This document shows positions 54,236 to 62,068 of a stretch of DNA of 64,000 nucleotides, piece after piece (within the stretch, counting starts at the first letter, position 1; each line of letters begins with the position of its first letter). The DNA comes from Nitrosarchaeum sp. (GTDB taxonomy: Archaea; Thermoproteota; Nitrososphaeria; Nitrososphaerales; Nitrosopumilaceae): the NCBI GenBank assembly GCA_003569705.1, contig BGOU01000002.1, positions 1 to 64,000 of the forward strand. Reading direction: 5' to 3'. Below the pieces are notes generated by a model, which had not been told where the DNA came from, did no database searches, and worked only from the letters and a program-made list of their open reading frames with translations. Both the position numbers and the translations under genes were made by a program.

Positions 54236-54586
54236 GTTGGTAAGATTTTTTTTTGTATCTAAATGTATCCTTTTTTTGTGAAAATTTTAATCATTTTAAG
54301 GTGAATTTAGACAATATTTTACTTGTGCAATTTGCGAATACTATAACATATCTAGTATTTTATACATAATATTCGTACATTACGAATAGTTTTAAAAACA
54401 AATAATTTATTCACAAAAAACTAAATGCGTCAACAAAATAATATGGATAAACTAATTCGTTTTTGATCCCACATCTAACAGATAAAATATAATTAAATTT
54501 ATTCTGGAATTTTACGAAAATTCATACAAGTGCAACAATGAACCAATTTGTCTTGACATGATTTATCAATAAGTCCAGAACAGGTA
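54236..54586. promoter_or_regulatory. Intergenic region with clustered inverted repeats
   Basis: AATACTA (54337-54343) and TAGTATT (54353-54359) form one dyad with a 9-base spacer. ATTCGT (54371-54376) and ACGAAT (54382-54387) form a second with a 5-base spacer. CGAATA/TATTCG/CGAATA occur at 54335, 54370 and 54383. These look like operator half sites. Nothing else coding is seen apart from a 13-codon frame at 54425. Confidence 0.45.
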
Positions 54587-54712
54587 ATGATCGGAGTTCC
54601 TGAAACTTTGAGAAACATATCTTTTGAGATCATGCTTGATGATGGGGGTATGAAGTTTGTTGTTTTGAATACACCAATCCAAATTTCGGATTATATTCTA
54701 AAATCTACTTGA
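54587..54712 (+). CDS. Possible 41-residue protein before nickel-transporter gene
   Basis: ATG 54587 to TGA 54712, with protein-like text (MIGVPETLRNISFEIMLDDG and FVVLNTPIQISDYILKST). It ends 16 bases before the transporter start, so the two may share a transcript. No motif. Moderately likely to be coding. Confidence 0.4.
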   Translation: MIGVPETLRNISFEIMLDDGGMKFVVLNTPIQISDYILKST

Positions 54713-54728
54713 ATTAAAGGTAAAAACT

Positions 54729-55478
54729 ATGATAGAAGAACTAATCAAACAACTTCCAACAGCAACTCCTTTCTTTGTCCTTGTTGCTGGATTTGTGATA
54801 GGTCTTTTTCATGCCTTTGAACCTGATCATGTTGTTGCTGTAGCGACACAAAATGTAAAATCAACACAAAAAAATTCTTTGTCGTTTTTTCGACAGATTG
54901 GCTCAGGCGCTATCAAAAGCTCAATTCTAGGTGCATTGTGGGGGGCTGGACATACTTCCTCATTAGTTCTTGTAAGTTTGCTAGTTTTTGTATTCTCGAT
55001 GAGTATTCCAAATGAAATGTTTAGTAATTTTGAATTTGGAGTAGGTGTGATGCTTGTCATTCTTGGAGTCTTTACATATCTTAACAGAAGATTAATTGGA
55101 GAAAAACACATTCATACTCATACTCATGACAGTGTAGTTCATGCTCATCCTCATGTACATGATACAGTACACAGTCACGGACACAAATCGTACATTATAG
55201 GTTGTATTCATGGACTAGCCGGAAGTGGAAGTCTAGTTGTTTTGGCGCTTTCAACATTGCATGATTTGCAAACTATTTTATCATTTATCCTAGTTTTTGG
55301 AATAGGATCAATTGTTGGAATGATGTTGGTAAGTAGTGCTATAGGATTACCATTTTCACTTACGTTTTATTCTGAACGAATCAACAAGATTTTACGTTAT
55401 TCAGTTGGCTCAGTAAGTATCATAATAGGCATTGACATTTTATACAATATTGTAATGAGTGGGAATTTTTTTATATAG
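54729..55478 (+). CDS. UreH/NicO-type nickel permease
   Basis: 249 residues, about six membrane helices. GFVIGLFHAFEPDHVVAVATQN has the H-x3-(E)-P-D-H signature of nickel/cobalt permeases, GALWGAGHTSSLVLVSLLVF the second conserved GHT. A His-rich cytoplasmic loop (HIHTHTHDSVVHAHPHVHDTVHSHGHKSYI, residues about 130-156) follows, then GCIHGLAGSGSLVVLALS. Next to urease genes, nickel uptake for the active site is the natural role. Converges on ureD. Confidence 0.88.
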   Translation: MIEELIKQLPTATPFFVLVAGFVIGLFHAFEPDHVVAVATQNVKSTQKNSLSFFRQIGSGAIKSSILGALWGAGHTSSLVLVSLLVFVFSMSIPNEMFSNFEFGVGVMLVILGVFTYLNRRLIGEKHIHTHTHDSVVHAHPHVHDTVHSHGHKSYIIGCIHGLAGSGSLVVLALSTLHDLQTILSFILVFGIGSIVGMMLVSSAIGLPFSLTFYSERINKILRYSVGSVSIIIGIDILYNIVMSGNFFI

Positions 55479-55542
55479 CGTATTAACTAAAAAAATTCAT
55501 TTTTGTAGTGTTACATTTGAATAAATATACTTAGGTTACTAG

Positions 55543-56470
55543 TTACGTTTTTCGTATTTCATGAAAATCTGAATTGAGTATTATTTTTCTAACTATTTTT
55601 GTTATGTCGTAAACCAGTCGAATAACATCCCTTGTTGTATTTCCAAGAATTCGTAACAAGATTCCATTTTCTTTTGTCATAGTAGACCAACCAAACTCAA
55701 CTTCTGAAGAATTTTTAATCTCATTTTCTAAAGTTTGACCTATCTTTTCGATGTCATTTGTTTTTGCCAGAATATACATAGTTGCCATAATTTGTTTCTG
55801 CTCTAATACTCCAAAATCTTGCAATTTCATTTTTTAGGCTCGATTTTAGTGTAATCTGTAAATCTTAATTCGTCTTTATGATTTTTTCCTATTGACCTGA
55901 GATCACATATTTCATAATCAAAAATTTCACCCATGCCAATTCTTCCAGGGCTTATGATCTCAGAATAAATCATTGTAGCGTTATCATGCACTTTAAAGTT
56001 GATCTTTTGATAAAATCTAGAATTTTTGTAGGGAATTATTTGGTCTGGAATAAATTCTAGATAAGCACCATCGTCAAGTGATACATTTACCACTTGAATT
56101 GCATTACTTGCATTCATACCGTAAACTCTTGTAGCTCCCTGTGTTGTTATATGTGCTAACGCATTTTTTTCCAAAATTACATCGATCATGTATTTGTCTC
56201 CTTGTAAAATTCCACCGGAGCTAGATACAATATAGACATGAGTCATCTTGGGCTGAAACTGATCATAATACATCTCCTTTTGAACACTAAGTGGAAATAC
56301 AGATTCTTTTTCCTTTATTATTGTTCTTCCGGAGATAGGCTCTACATCCAAACTATTTTCAACTTACCAGTTTTTCCAGACTTGCCTACTCCGAGTTGTT
56401 TTACTTCTTCGTTATGTTGAAGTGTTTCATTTGACATTTCTTCTATATTAAAAAAATCCACTCTGTCCAT
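55543..56470 (-). CDS. ureD: Urease accessory protein UreD, frame-disrupted
   Basis: About 310 residues. Start ATG 56470, immediately after the ureG stop. Two single-base losses are needed: near 56357 (T run), joining GKLKI to LDVEPISGRTIIKEKES, and near 55829 (A run before ATGAAATTG), joining YTKIEPKK to MKLQDFGVLEQKQIMATMYIL. In between are VYIVSSSGGILQGDKYMIDV, HITTQGATRVYGM, EFIPDQIIPYKNSRFYQ and EIISPGRIGMGE, all UreD blocks. UreD binds apo-urease and, with UreF and UreG, drives nickel delivery. If truly broken, urease would not mature, which argues for sequencing error. Confidence 0.88.
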
Positions 56471-57133
56471 TTACTTTTGCCTGTTTGATTGTGTAACTTT
56501 TGGTGGACTGTCAAAAAGAAGATCCCTAACTATGTTTTCTGATACCTTGTCTATTCCAGTGTTATTTTTACAATTGACAAAAACATGTGGTTTATCTTTA
56601 CGAATACGAACAGCATCTTGTTCCATTACTTTAAGGTCTGCCCCAACATATGGTGCAAGATCAATTTTGTTTATCACAAGAAGATCACAGCTTTCTATTC
56701 CGAGGCCACTCTTTCTTGGATATTTGTCTCCACCGGCAACATCAATTATGTAAATAACATAATCTGCAAGACTCGGGCTAAATGTCGTGGTAATGTTGTC
56801 TCCACCACTTTCTATAATAATGAGATCTAATTCAGGATGTTTTTCCTCAATTTCTTCTATCACTGATATGTTAATTGATGGATCTTCTCTAATTGCAGTA
56901 TGTGGGCAGCCTCCGGTGGCAATACCGATGACAAGATTTTCTGGCAATAACCCTCTATCTGTCGCCAAATTCTTTCTCATCCTATCTGCATCTTCTTTTG
57001 AAATAACATCATTTGAAATTATACTAATGCTGTACCCTTTAGCTGCTAATACTGGAACAACTTTCTCAATTAACATGCTTTTGCCGGAACCTACAGGTCC
57101 TCCAATTCCTAACCTTGGTATTCTTTGAGTCAT
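56471..57133 (-). CDS. ureG: Urease accessory GTPase UreG
   Basis: 220 residues. RLGIGGPVGSGKSMLIEKV is the P-loop, ISIISNDVISKEDADRM, GIATGGCPHTAIREDPSIN with the Cys-Pro-His nickel site, LIIIESGGDNITTTFSP, and NKIDLAPYVG (the N-K-x-D guanine motif) are UreG marks. It powers nickel insertion through GTP hydrolysis. Intact. It overlaps or touches ureD and lies 17 bases after ureF. Confidence 0.97.
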   Translation of the reverse strand: MTQRIPRLGIGGPVGSGKSMLIEKVVPVLAAKGYSISIISNDVISKEDADRMRKNLATDRGLLPENLVIGIATGGCPHTAIREDPSINISVIEEIEEKHPELDLIIIESGGDNITTTFSPSLADYVIYIIDVAGGDKYPRKSGLGIESCDLLVINKIDLAPYVGADLKVMEQDAVRIRKDKPHVFVNCKNNTGIDKVSENIVRDLLFDSPPKVTQSNRQK

Positions 57134-57150
57134 TTACCAAACTCCTTTGT

Positions 57151-57855
57151 TTATGTAATAAACATCTTGGAATCCATTTTTTCATGATGCATTTGTAAAA
57201 TCTCCAAGTGAGGTGCAAATTGCCAAATATCATTTGTAGATTTATCTAAACTCTCAGTTACAATTTTACTAATTAACGGTTTTAGATCATGAATTATTTT
57301 TTGAGATTGATAGTGCTGAGTTATTCCCATTCTCGATGCTGCACCAACTACACTTACTATGAAACCATACAGGAACATCAACCCTGCTTTTTGAGGGTTT
57401 ATTCCAAAGGCATTTGCACAAAGACCAAAGCTAACTGAATATGCTCCATTTATCATTTCTTTTTTATAAAATTCTAAATATTTCTCAAGAATTTCATCAT
57501 TAACAAATTCATTAACACATCTTGCTAACTGAATTCCAGACCTCTTGGATGCTTCTCTTACTTCTTTGATATTTTTTATCGAGTTAATTTTCATATCAAG
57601 TTCTAATATCTTGTCAAATTCTTTATTACTTGCAAATTTCAATGCATTTTCCATTACTATTAAATCTGTAGGACCAATCTGTTGTTTTAATTGCGTTTCA
57701 ATAATTCCTATAATTTCAGGATCTGTGATTTTTTTATTATTCTGAAAAATACTTTCAAGACCATTTGAGTTGGCATAAAGACCTGTAGGAAAAAAAGAGT
57801 CTGCTATCTGCATCATTGCCAAATCTTGATGCATTTCCTCAATGTTCATGAACAT
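57151..57855 (-). CDS. ureF: Urease accessory protein UreF
   Basis: 234 residues, all helical. MQIADSFFPTGLYANSNGLESI, TDLIVMENALKF, GAYSVSFGLCANAFGINPQKAGLMFLYGFIVSVVGAASRMGITQHYQSQKI match UreF. It bridges UreD and UreG. Intact. ATG 57855 or 57849. Overlaps ureE by 17 bases, so ureE-F-G-D is one leftward operon. Confidence 0.92.
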   Translation of the reverse strand: MFMNIEEMHQDLAMMQIADSFFPTGLYANSNGLESIFQNNKKITDPEIIGIIETQLKQQIGPTDLIVMENALKFASNKEFDKILELDMKINSIKNIKEVREASKRSGIQLARCVNEFVNDEILEKYLEFYKKEMINGAYSVSFGLCANAFGINPQKAGLMFLYGFIVSVVGAASRMGITQHYQSQKIIHDLKPLISKIVTESLDKSTNDIWQFAPHLEILQMHHEKMDSKMFIT

Positions 57856-58321
57856 TCATCCTCTGATCTGGTATGTAGATTTTTTCTTCAATACTCATCT
57901 CTATTTTTCCTATTATGGGAGCAAATAGTCTTTCAAAAATTTCTAATTCTGATTCTGCTTGTATGGGAAATATCACAGTTCTATTTTCTAATGAAATTGG
58001 TCTGTGTCTGTTTCCAATTATGTGACCCAATAATACCAACAATTCAAAAGAATTTTCTTTTGTTTTTACTGTGATAACTTTTTCTGGAGTCTGATAAATA
58101 ACTATGAAACTTTCACCATGATTAAGAATATCACCATGCTGTAATTTGGAACCACGTTCCAATACTATAGAAATGTCTGTGCCTTTGTCTGTTGTTCTGC
58201 GAAGCCTATTTTTCTCTAAATCATTACGTGATATTTGTAATTTTTCAAATGCTTTTTCCTTTAAAATTTGTGATCCCTTTTCAGTAAAAATATTTCCTAC
58301 AATTGATACTGATCTTAGCAC
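57839..58321 (-). CDS. ureE: Urease accessory nickel chaperone UreE
   Basis: 160 residues. Peptide-binding domain LQISRNDLEKNRLRRTTDKGTDISIVLERGSKLQHGDIL, then the metal-binding domain with LVLLGHIIGNRHRPISLENRTVIFPIQ, where the H-x-x-x-N-x-H pattern is the usual nickel site. The C-terminus (RMNVHEH) has two His and lacks a long His tail. GTG start at 58321. First gene of the leftward accessory operon, divergent from ureA. Confidence 0.92.
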   Translation of the reverse strand: MLRSVSIVGNIFTEKGSQILKEKAFEKLQISRNDLEKNRLRRTTDKGTDISIVLERGSKLQHGDILNHGESFIVIYQTPEKVITVKTKENSFELLVLLGHIIGNRHRPISLENRTVIFPIQAESELEIFERLFAPIIGKIEMSIEEKIYIPDQRMNVHEH

Positions 58322-58404
58322 GGTAAATCTACTATATGCCTCAAGTTATCTTTTCGTATTTATTGATTTCAAGTAATAAATAGAACAATTTTATATCTAA
58401 TTGT

Positions 58405-58707
58405 ATGATGTTTACTCCTAAAGATCTTGACAAACTCAGTATTTTTGTCGCGGCACAATTAGCGCAGAGACGCAAAGAAAGAGGTTTGAAATTAAATCAT
58501 CCAGAAGCAATTGCATTAATCACAGATCATATACTTGAAGGTGCACGTGATGGAAAAACAGTTTCAGATCTTATGGTCTCTGGAAATAAAGTGTTAAGGA
58601 GAGATGATGTATTACCCGGTGTATCTGAACTTATTCATACAATTCAAGTTGAAGCCACATTTGAGGATGGAACAAAACTTGTAACAGTACATAATCCAAT
58701 TGTGTAA
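58405..58707 (+). CDS. ureA: Urease gamma subunit
   Basis: 100 residues. [54 protein letters not shown] matches UreA, ending [29 protein letters not shown] separate gene as in bacterial three-subunit ureases. ATG 58405 (or 58408). The divergent gap to ureE is 83 bases and should hold both promoters. Confidence 0.97.
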   Translation: MMFTPKDLDKLSIFVAAQLAQRRKERGLKLNHPEAIALITDHILEGARDGKTVSDLMVSGNKVLRRDDVLPGVSELIHTIQVEATFEDGTKLVTVHNPIV

Positions 58708-58711
58708 TAAT

Positions 58712-59071
58712 ATGATACCTGGAGAATATTTTATTTCAGACCAATCAATTATTGCTAATGAAAATAGAAAGACTGTAAAAATTCTAGTAACAAGTACTGG
58801 TGATAGACCAATACAGGTGGGATCCCATACTCATTTTTTTGAGGTAAACAAAGTACTCTCTTTTCCCAGAAAAGATTCCTATGGATTTCATCTAAATATT
58901 CCTGCAGGTACATCTGTTAGATTTGAGCCAGGTGATTCTAGAGAAGTAGAACTTGTAGAGTATGCTGGAAAAAGAATTGTCTTTGGATTTTCTGGATTGG
59001 TTAACGGAAGTTTGGATGAAAAAATGGATGATGCACTAAACAAATCAAAACAAAGAGGTTTCAAATCATGA
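58712..59071 (+). CDS. ureB: Urease beta subunit
   Basis: 119 residues from ATG 58712. [49 protein letters not shown] and [32 protein letters not shown] are UreB hallmarks. Overlaps ureC by 4 bases (ATGA). The longer frame to 58700 is discounted because it starts inside ureA. Confidence 0.97.
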   Translation: MIPGEYFISDQSIIANENRKTVKILVTSTGDRPIQVGSHTHFFEVNKVLSFPRKDSYGFHLNIPAGTSVRFEPGDSREVELVEYAGKRIVFGFSGLVNGSLDEKMDDALNKSKQRGFKS

Positions 59072-60780
59072 CTCTAAAAATACCTCGCAAGACATACGTA
59101 GATCTTTTTGGTCCTACGGTGGGTGACAAAGTAAGACTTGCTGATACTGATTTGATAATTGAAATTGAAAAAAATCTTCTTGTGTATGGAGATGAAGTAG
59201 TTTTTGGCGGAGGAAAAAGTGCTAGAGATGGATCGGGTCAAGCAAGTGGTGTGAAAAGAGAAAACTCACTTGATCTTGTAATTACAAATGCGATCATTAT
59301 GGATCCAATTTTAGGTATAATCAAGGGCGACATTGGAATCAAAGATGGAATCATCGTAGGTATCGGTAACGCCGGAAATCCAAACATCATGGATAGAATT
59401 GATATGATTATTTCATCAAATACTGAAATAATCTCTGGGGAGCATACAATTTGTACTCCCGGTACAATAGATACTCACATTCATTTTATTTCACCACAAC
59501 AAGCAATACACGCAATTTGTAGTGGCACCACTACAATGATTGGCGGTGGAACAGGTCCTGCTGATGGCACCAATGCAACTACATGTACTCCTGGCACTTG
59601 GAACATTCAAAGAATGATTGAGGCAGTAGATGAACTTCCACTTAATTTTGGTTTCTTGGGAAAAGGAAATGATTCTCAAGAGATAGCACTAATGGAGCAA
59701 ATAGAAGGTGGTGCATGTGGTTTAAAATTACATGAGGATTGGGGTACAACACCTGCTACCATTGACGCTGCTCTAAGAGTTGCAGATAAAACTGACACCC
59801 AAGTAGCAATTCACACTGATACATTAAATGAATGTGGATATGTAGATGATACCATAAATGCAATAGCTGGTAGAACAATTCATACATATCATACTGAGGG
59901 CGCTGGTGGCGGACATGCTCCAGATATAATGAAGATTGCTGGTGAAAAAAATGTTTTACCGTCATCAACAAATCCTACAAGACCATTTACAATCAACACG
60001 TTATCAGAACATTTGGATATGATGATGGTATGTCATCATCTTAATCCATCTGTTCCCGAGGATGTCTCTTTTGCAGAATCACGAATTCGCGGTGAAACCA
60101 TAGCAGCTGAGGATGTATTACATGACATTGGAGCTCTAAGTATGATGTCATCTGATAGTCAAGCAATGGGTAGAGTAGGTGAAGTTACAACGAGAAATTG
60201 GCAAACTGCAGATAAAATGAAAAAAATGACAGGTAGACTTGAACAAGAATCTGGAGAAAATGATAATCTAAGAGTTAAACGATATCTTGCCAAAATCACA
60301 ATAAATCCAGCAATCGCACATGGAATATCACAATATGTAGGATCATTAGAACCTGGAAAAATTGCTGACATTGTAATTTGGACACCACAATTTTTTGGTA
60401 TCAAACCAAAATTAATAATCAAAGGAGGAATGATTGCATATTCTCTGATGGGAGATCCTAATGCATCTATACCGACAGTAGAACCAATCTCATATAGACC
60501 GATGTTTGGATCAATGGGTGGTGCAAAACATTCTACATCTGTTACATTTACATCACAAATTGCACTTGATCTTGGATTATCATCCAAAGTTAAAATCAGC
60601 AAAAAATTGGTTCCTGTAAAAAATTGTAGAAATATCAGCAAAAAAGATATGGTTTACAATGATCTCACACCAAAAATCGAGATTGATCCAGAAACGTATG
60701 AGGTTAAAGTGGATGGAAAAATTGCTACAGTAGATCCAGCTAACAAAGTTTCTCTTGCAAGATTATACAATCTCTTCTAA
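59068..60780 (+). CDS. ureC: Urease alpha (catalytic) subunit
   Basis: 570 residues, full length. [13 protein letters not shown] gives the first two nickel His, [16 protein letters not shown] the carbamylated Lys near residue 219, [10 protein letters not shown] and [15 protein letters not shown] the further His, [23 protein letters not shown] the active-site flap with Cys and His near 322, and [15 protein letters not shown] the Asp ligand. It hydrolyses urea to ammonia and carbamate. In an ammonia oxidiser this supplies both energy substrate and CO2. No indel seen. Confidence 0.98.
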   Translation: MTLKIPRKTYVDLFGPTVGDKVRLADTDLIIEIEKNLLVYGDEVVFGGGKSARDGSGQASGVKRENSLDLVITNAIIMDPILGIIKGDIGIKDGIIVGIGNAGNPNIMDRIDMIISSNTEIISGEHTICTPGTIDTHIHFISPQQAIHAICSGTTTMIGGGTGPADGTNATTCTPGTWNIQRMIEAVDELPLNFGFLGKGNDSQEIALMEQIEGGACGLKLHEDWGTTPATIDAALRVADKTDTQVAIHTDTLNECGYVDDTINAIAGRTIHTYHTEGAGGGHAPDIMKIAGEKNVLPSSTNPTRPFTINTLSEHLDMMMVCHHLNPSVPEDVSFAESRIRGETIAAEDVLHDIGALSMMSSDSQAMGRVGEVTTRNWQTADKMKKMTGRLEQESGENDNLRVKRYLAKITINPAIAHGISQYVGSLEPGKIADIVIWTPQFFGIKPKLIIKGGMIAYSLMGDPNASIPTVEPISYRPMFGSMGGAKHSTSVTFTSQIALDLGLSSKVKISKKLVPVKNCRNISKKDMVYNDLTPKIEIDPETYEVKVDGKIATVDPANKVSLARLYNLF

Positions 60781-60820
60781 TCGTAAATCTGCTTAGATCC
60801 ATGTATTTCTAGAATCTAAT

Positions 60821-60868
60821 ATGGAGACATTTAATAAAATTGAAGGGAAACTGGACAAAAGTAAATAA
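60821..60868 (+). pseudogene. Remnant of ArsR-family regulator 3' end
   Basis: 48 bases read METFNKIEGKLDKSK and a stop. The 3' end of the regulator gene at 50885 (51140-51187) reads METFEEIEEKLDKSK and a stop; 41 of 48 bases agree by eye. No winged-helix part precedes it. It is an isolated tail immediately downstream of ureC and just before a small membrane protein gene. Confidence 0.7.
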
Positions 60869-60892
60869 AAGATCAGATATGTTTCTCTTTAA

Positions 60893-61177
60893 ATGGAATC
60901 TAATTCTCTAGTGCTATCTGTTGTTTCAATTCTTAATATGGTAGTACTTGGGGTCTTGATTTACATTTTTGGAAGAATGTATGCAAAGACAAGGGCGCAA
61001 CTTCCATTAGGAATGATTGTTGTTGCAGGCATGTTGTTTCTTCATAATATTATTGGGGCATTTGCATACTTTTCAATGGATCAAATTTTTTCATATGAGA
61101 TATTTCCATACATGCTAGGAGTAGGTATTGCAGAACTTGCAGGATTGTTGATCTTCTTAAAAATTACTTTGGACTAG
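60893..61177 (+). CDS. Small three-helix membrane protein
   Basis: 94 residues with three helices (LVLSVVSILNMVVLGVLIYIF; LGMIVVAGMLFLHNIIGAFAYF; YMLGVGIAELAGLLIFLKI). Such proteins often lie beside small winged-helix regulators in thaumarchaea; here the neighbour is only a regulator tail. Function unknown. Confidence 0.7.
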   Translation: MESNSLVLSVVSILNMVVLGVLIYIFGRMYAKTRAQLPLGMIVVAGMLFLHNIIGAFAYFSMDQIFSYEIFPYMLGVGIAELAGLLIFLKITLD

Positions 61178-61212
61178 TCTTAGTTTAATTGTAGTGAAAA
61201 CTAAATAATTTT

Positions 61213-61665
61213 GTGTTAAAAAAACATCGTCAATATTTTATGCTGAATAAAAATATTTTTATTGCTATTACAGCATCAATTATAATCTCTGCAATTGTGG
61301 CTCATATGTTATCTGAGCAAGCAGATTATCTTATTCCTACTTACACATTACTTGTTGATCATGCAATTTATTTTTCTACATTTGGTAGTTTGTATTATCT
61401 AGATAATCGAAAAAAATATTTACTCAAATCTGGTCAAACTGATAAATCAAAACTAAAACATGATCTAATTAAAATTATAACTTCACTTGGAATATCCGAA
61501 GTTATCTATTCTATAGCAAGATGGTTCTTGCAATATTATTTTCTAACAATAAACTATGATGCTTATCTCGCTTCTATTGTATCGCAAATTATATCTATAA
61601 TATTTTATTTGATAGTAATTAATCTGAGTGTAAAAATGACGAGGTTGTATAAAGATGAGAATTAA
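61213..61665 (+). CDS. Four-helix membrane protein, unknown
   Basis: 150 residues from GTG 61213, with four helices (IFIAITASIIISAIVAHML; LIPTYTLLVDHAIYFSTF; a segment near IITSLGISEVIYSIARWFLQYYF; IVSQIISIIFYLIVINLSV). It overlaps the RNase HI gene by 11 bases and is probably cotranscribed with it. Not recognised. Confidence 0.65.
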   Translation: MLKKHRQYFMLNKNIFIAITASIIISAIVAHMLSEQADYLIPTYTLLVDHAIYFSTFGSLYYLDNRKKYLLKSGQTDKSKLKHDLIKIITSLGISEVIYSIARWFLQYYFLTINYDAYLASIVSQIISIIFYLIVINLSVKMTRLYKDEN

Positions 61666-62005
61666 TGTGTACGTAGATGGTTCTGGTGGTCCTAATGGAG
61701 GATTTGGCTATTTTGTAAAAGAGACAGGTGAATCTTTTTATGAAAAAAAACCAGAAATAACAAACAATCAGGCTGAATACATGGCAATTATTGCAGCAAT
61801 GAAAAACTTGGACTATGAAGAGATTACAATTTTTAGTGATTCAAAAAATACTGTCTCTCAGTTAAATCACGAATTTGCAATAAATAATGAAAAATTACGA
61901 GAGCTTGCACGTGAGGCGTGGACTTTGATCGGAAAATTTTCTAAAATCACTCTTTTGTGGGTTCCACGAAAAGAAAATTTGGCAGGAAAGATGTTAGGAA
62001 GCTAA
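61655..62005 (+). CDS. RNase HI-like protein
   Basis: 116 residues. INVYVDGSGGPNGGFGYFV has the first catalytic Asp, NNQAEYMAIIAAMKNL the Glu, and TIFSDSKNTVSQL the second Asp. The last block LLWVPRKENLAGKMLGS lacks the usual Asp of N-x-x-A-D (Gly instead). It would degrade RNA in RNA-DNA hybrids, but the missing fourth acidic residue raises a question. Length is short but within archaeal range. Confidence 0.82.
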   Translation: MRINVYVDGSGGPNGGFGYFVKETGESFYEKKPEITNNQAEYMAIIAAMKNLDYEEITIFSDSKNTVSQLNHEFAINNEKLRELAREAWTLIGKFSKITLLWVPRKENLAGKMLGS

Positions 62006-62068
62006 AAAACAGAGATCAGAAATTTCTATGAATAACTTTATTATACAAAATCCTTAGTCAAAATTAAC

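Noticed and set aside
55827-55830. Programmed frameshift or split UreD
   Set aside because: The slip is at a plain A run like the errors elsewhere, with no pseudoknot or slippery heptamer evident; a second slip near 56357 makes programming unlikely.
59756-59971. Antisense frames inside ureC, coxA and ilvE
   Set aside because: They mirror codon structure of strongly supported genes and have low-complexity, unlikely composition.
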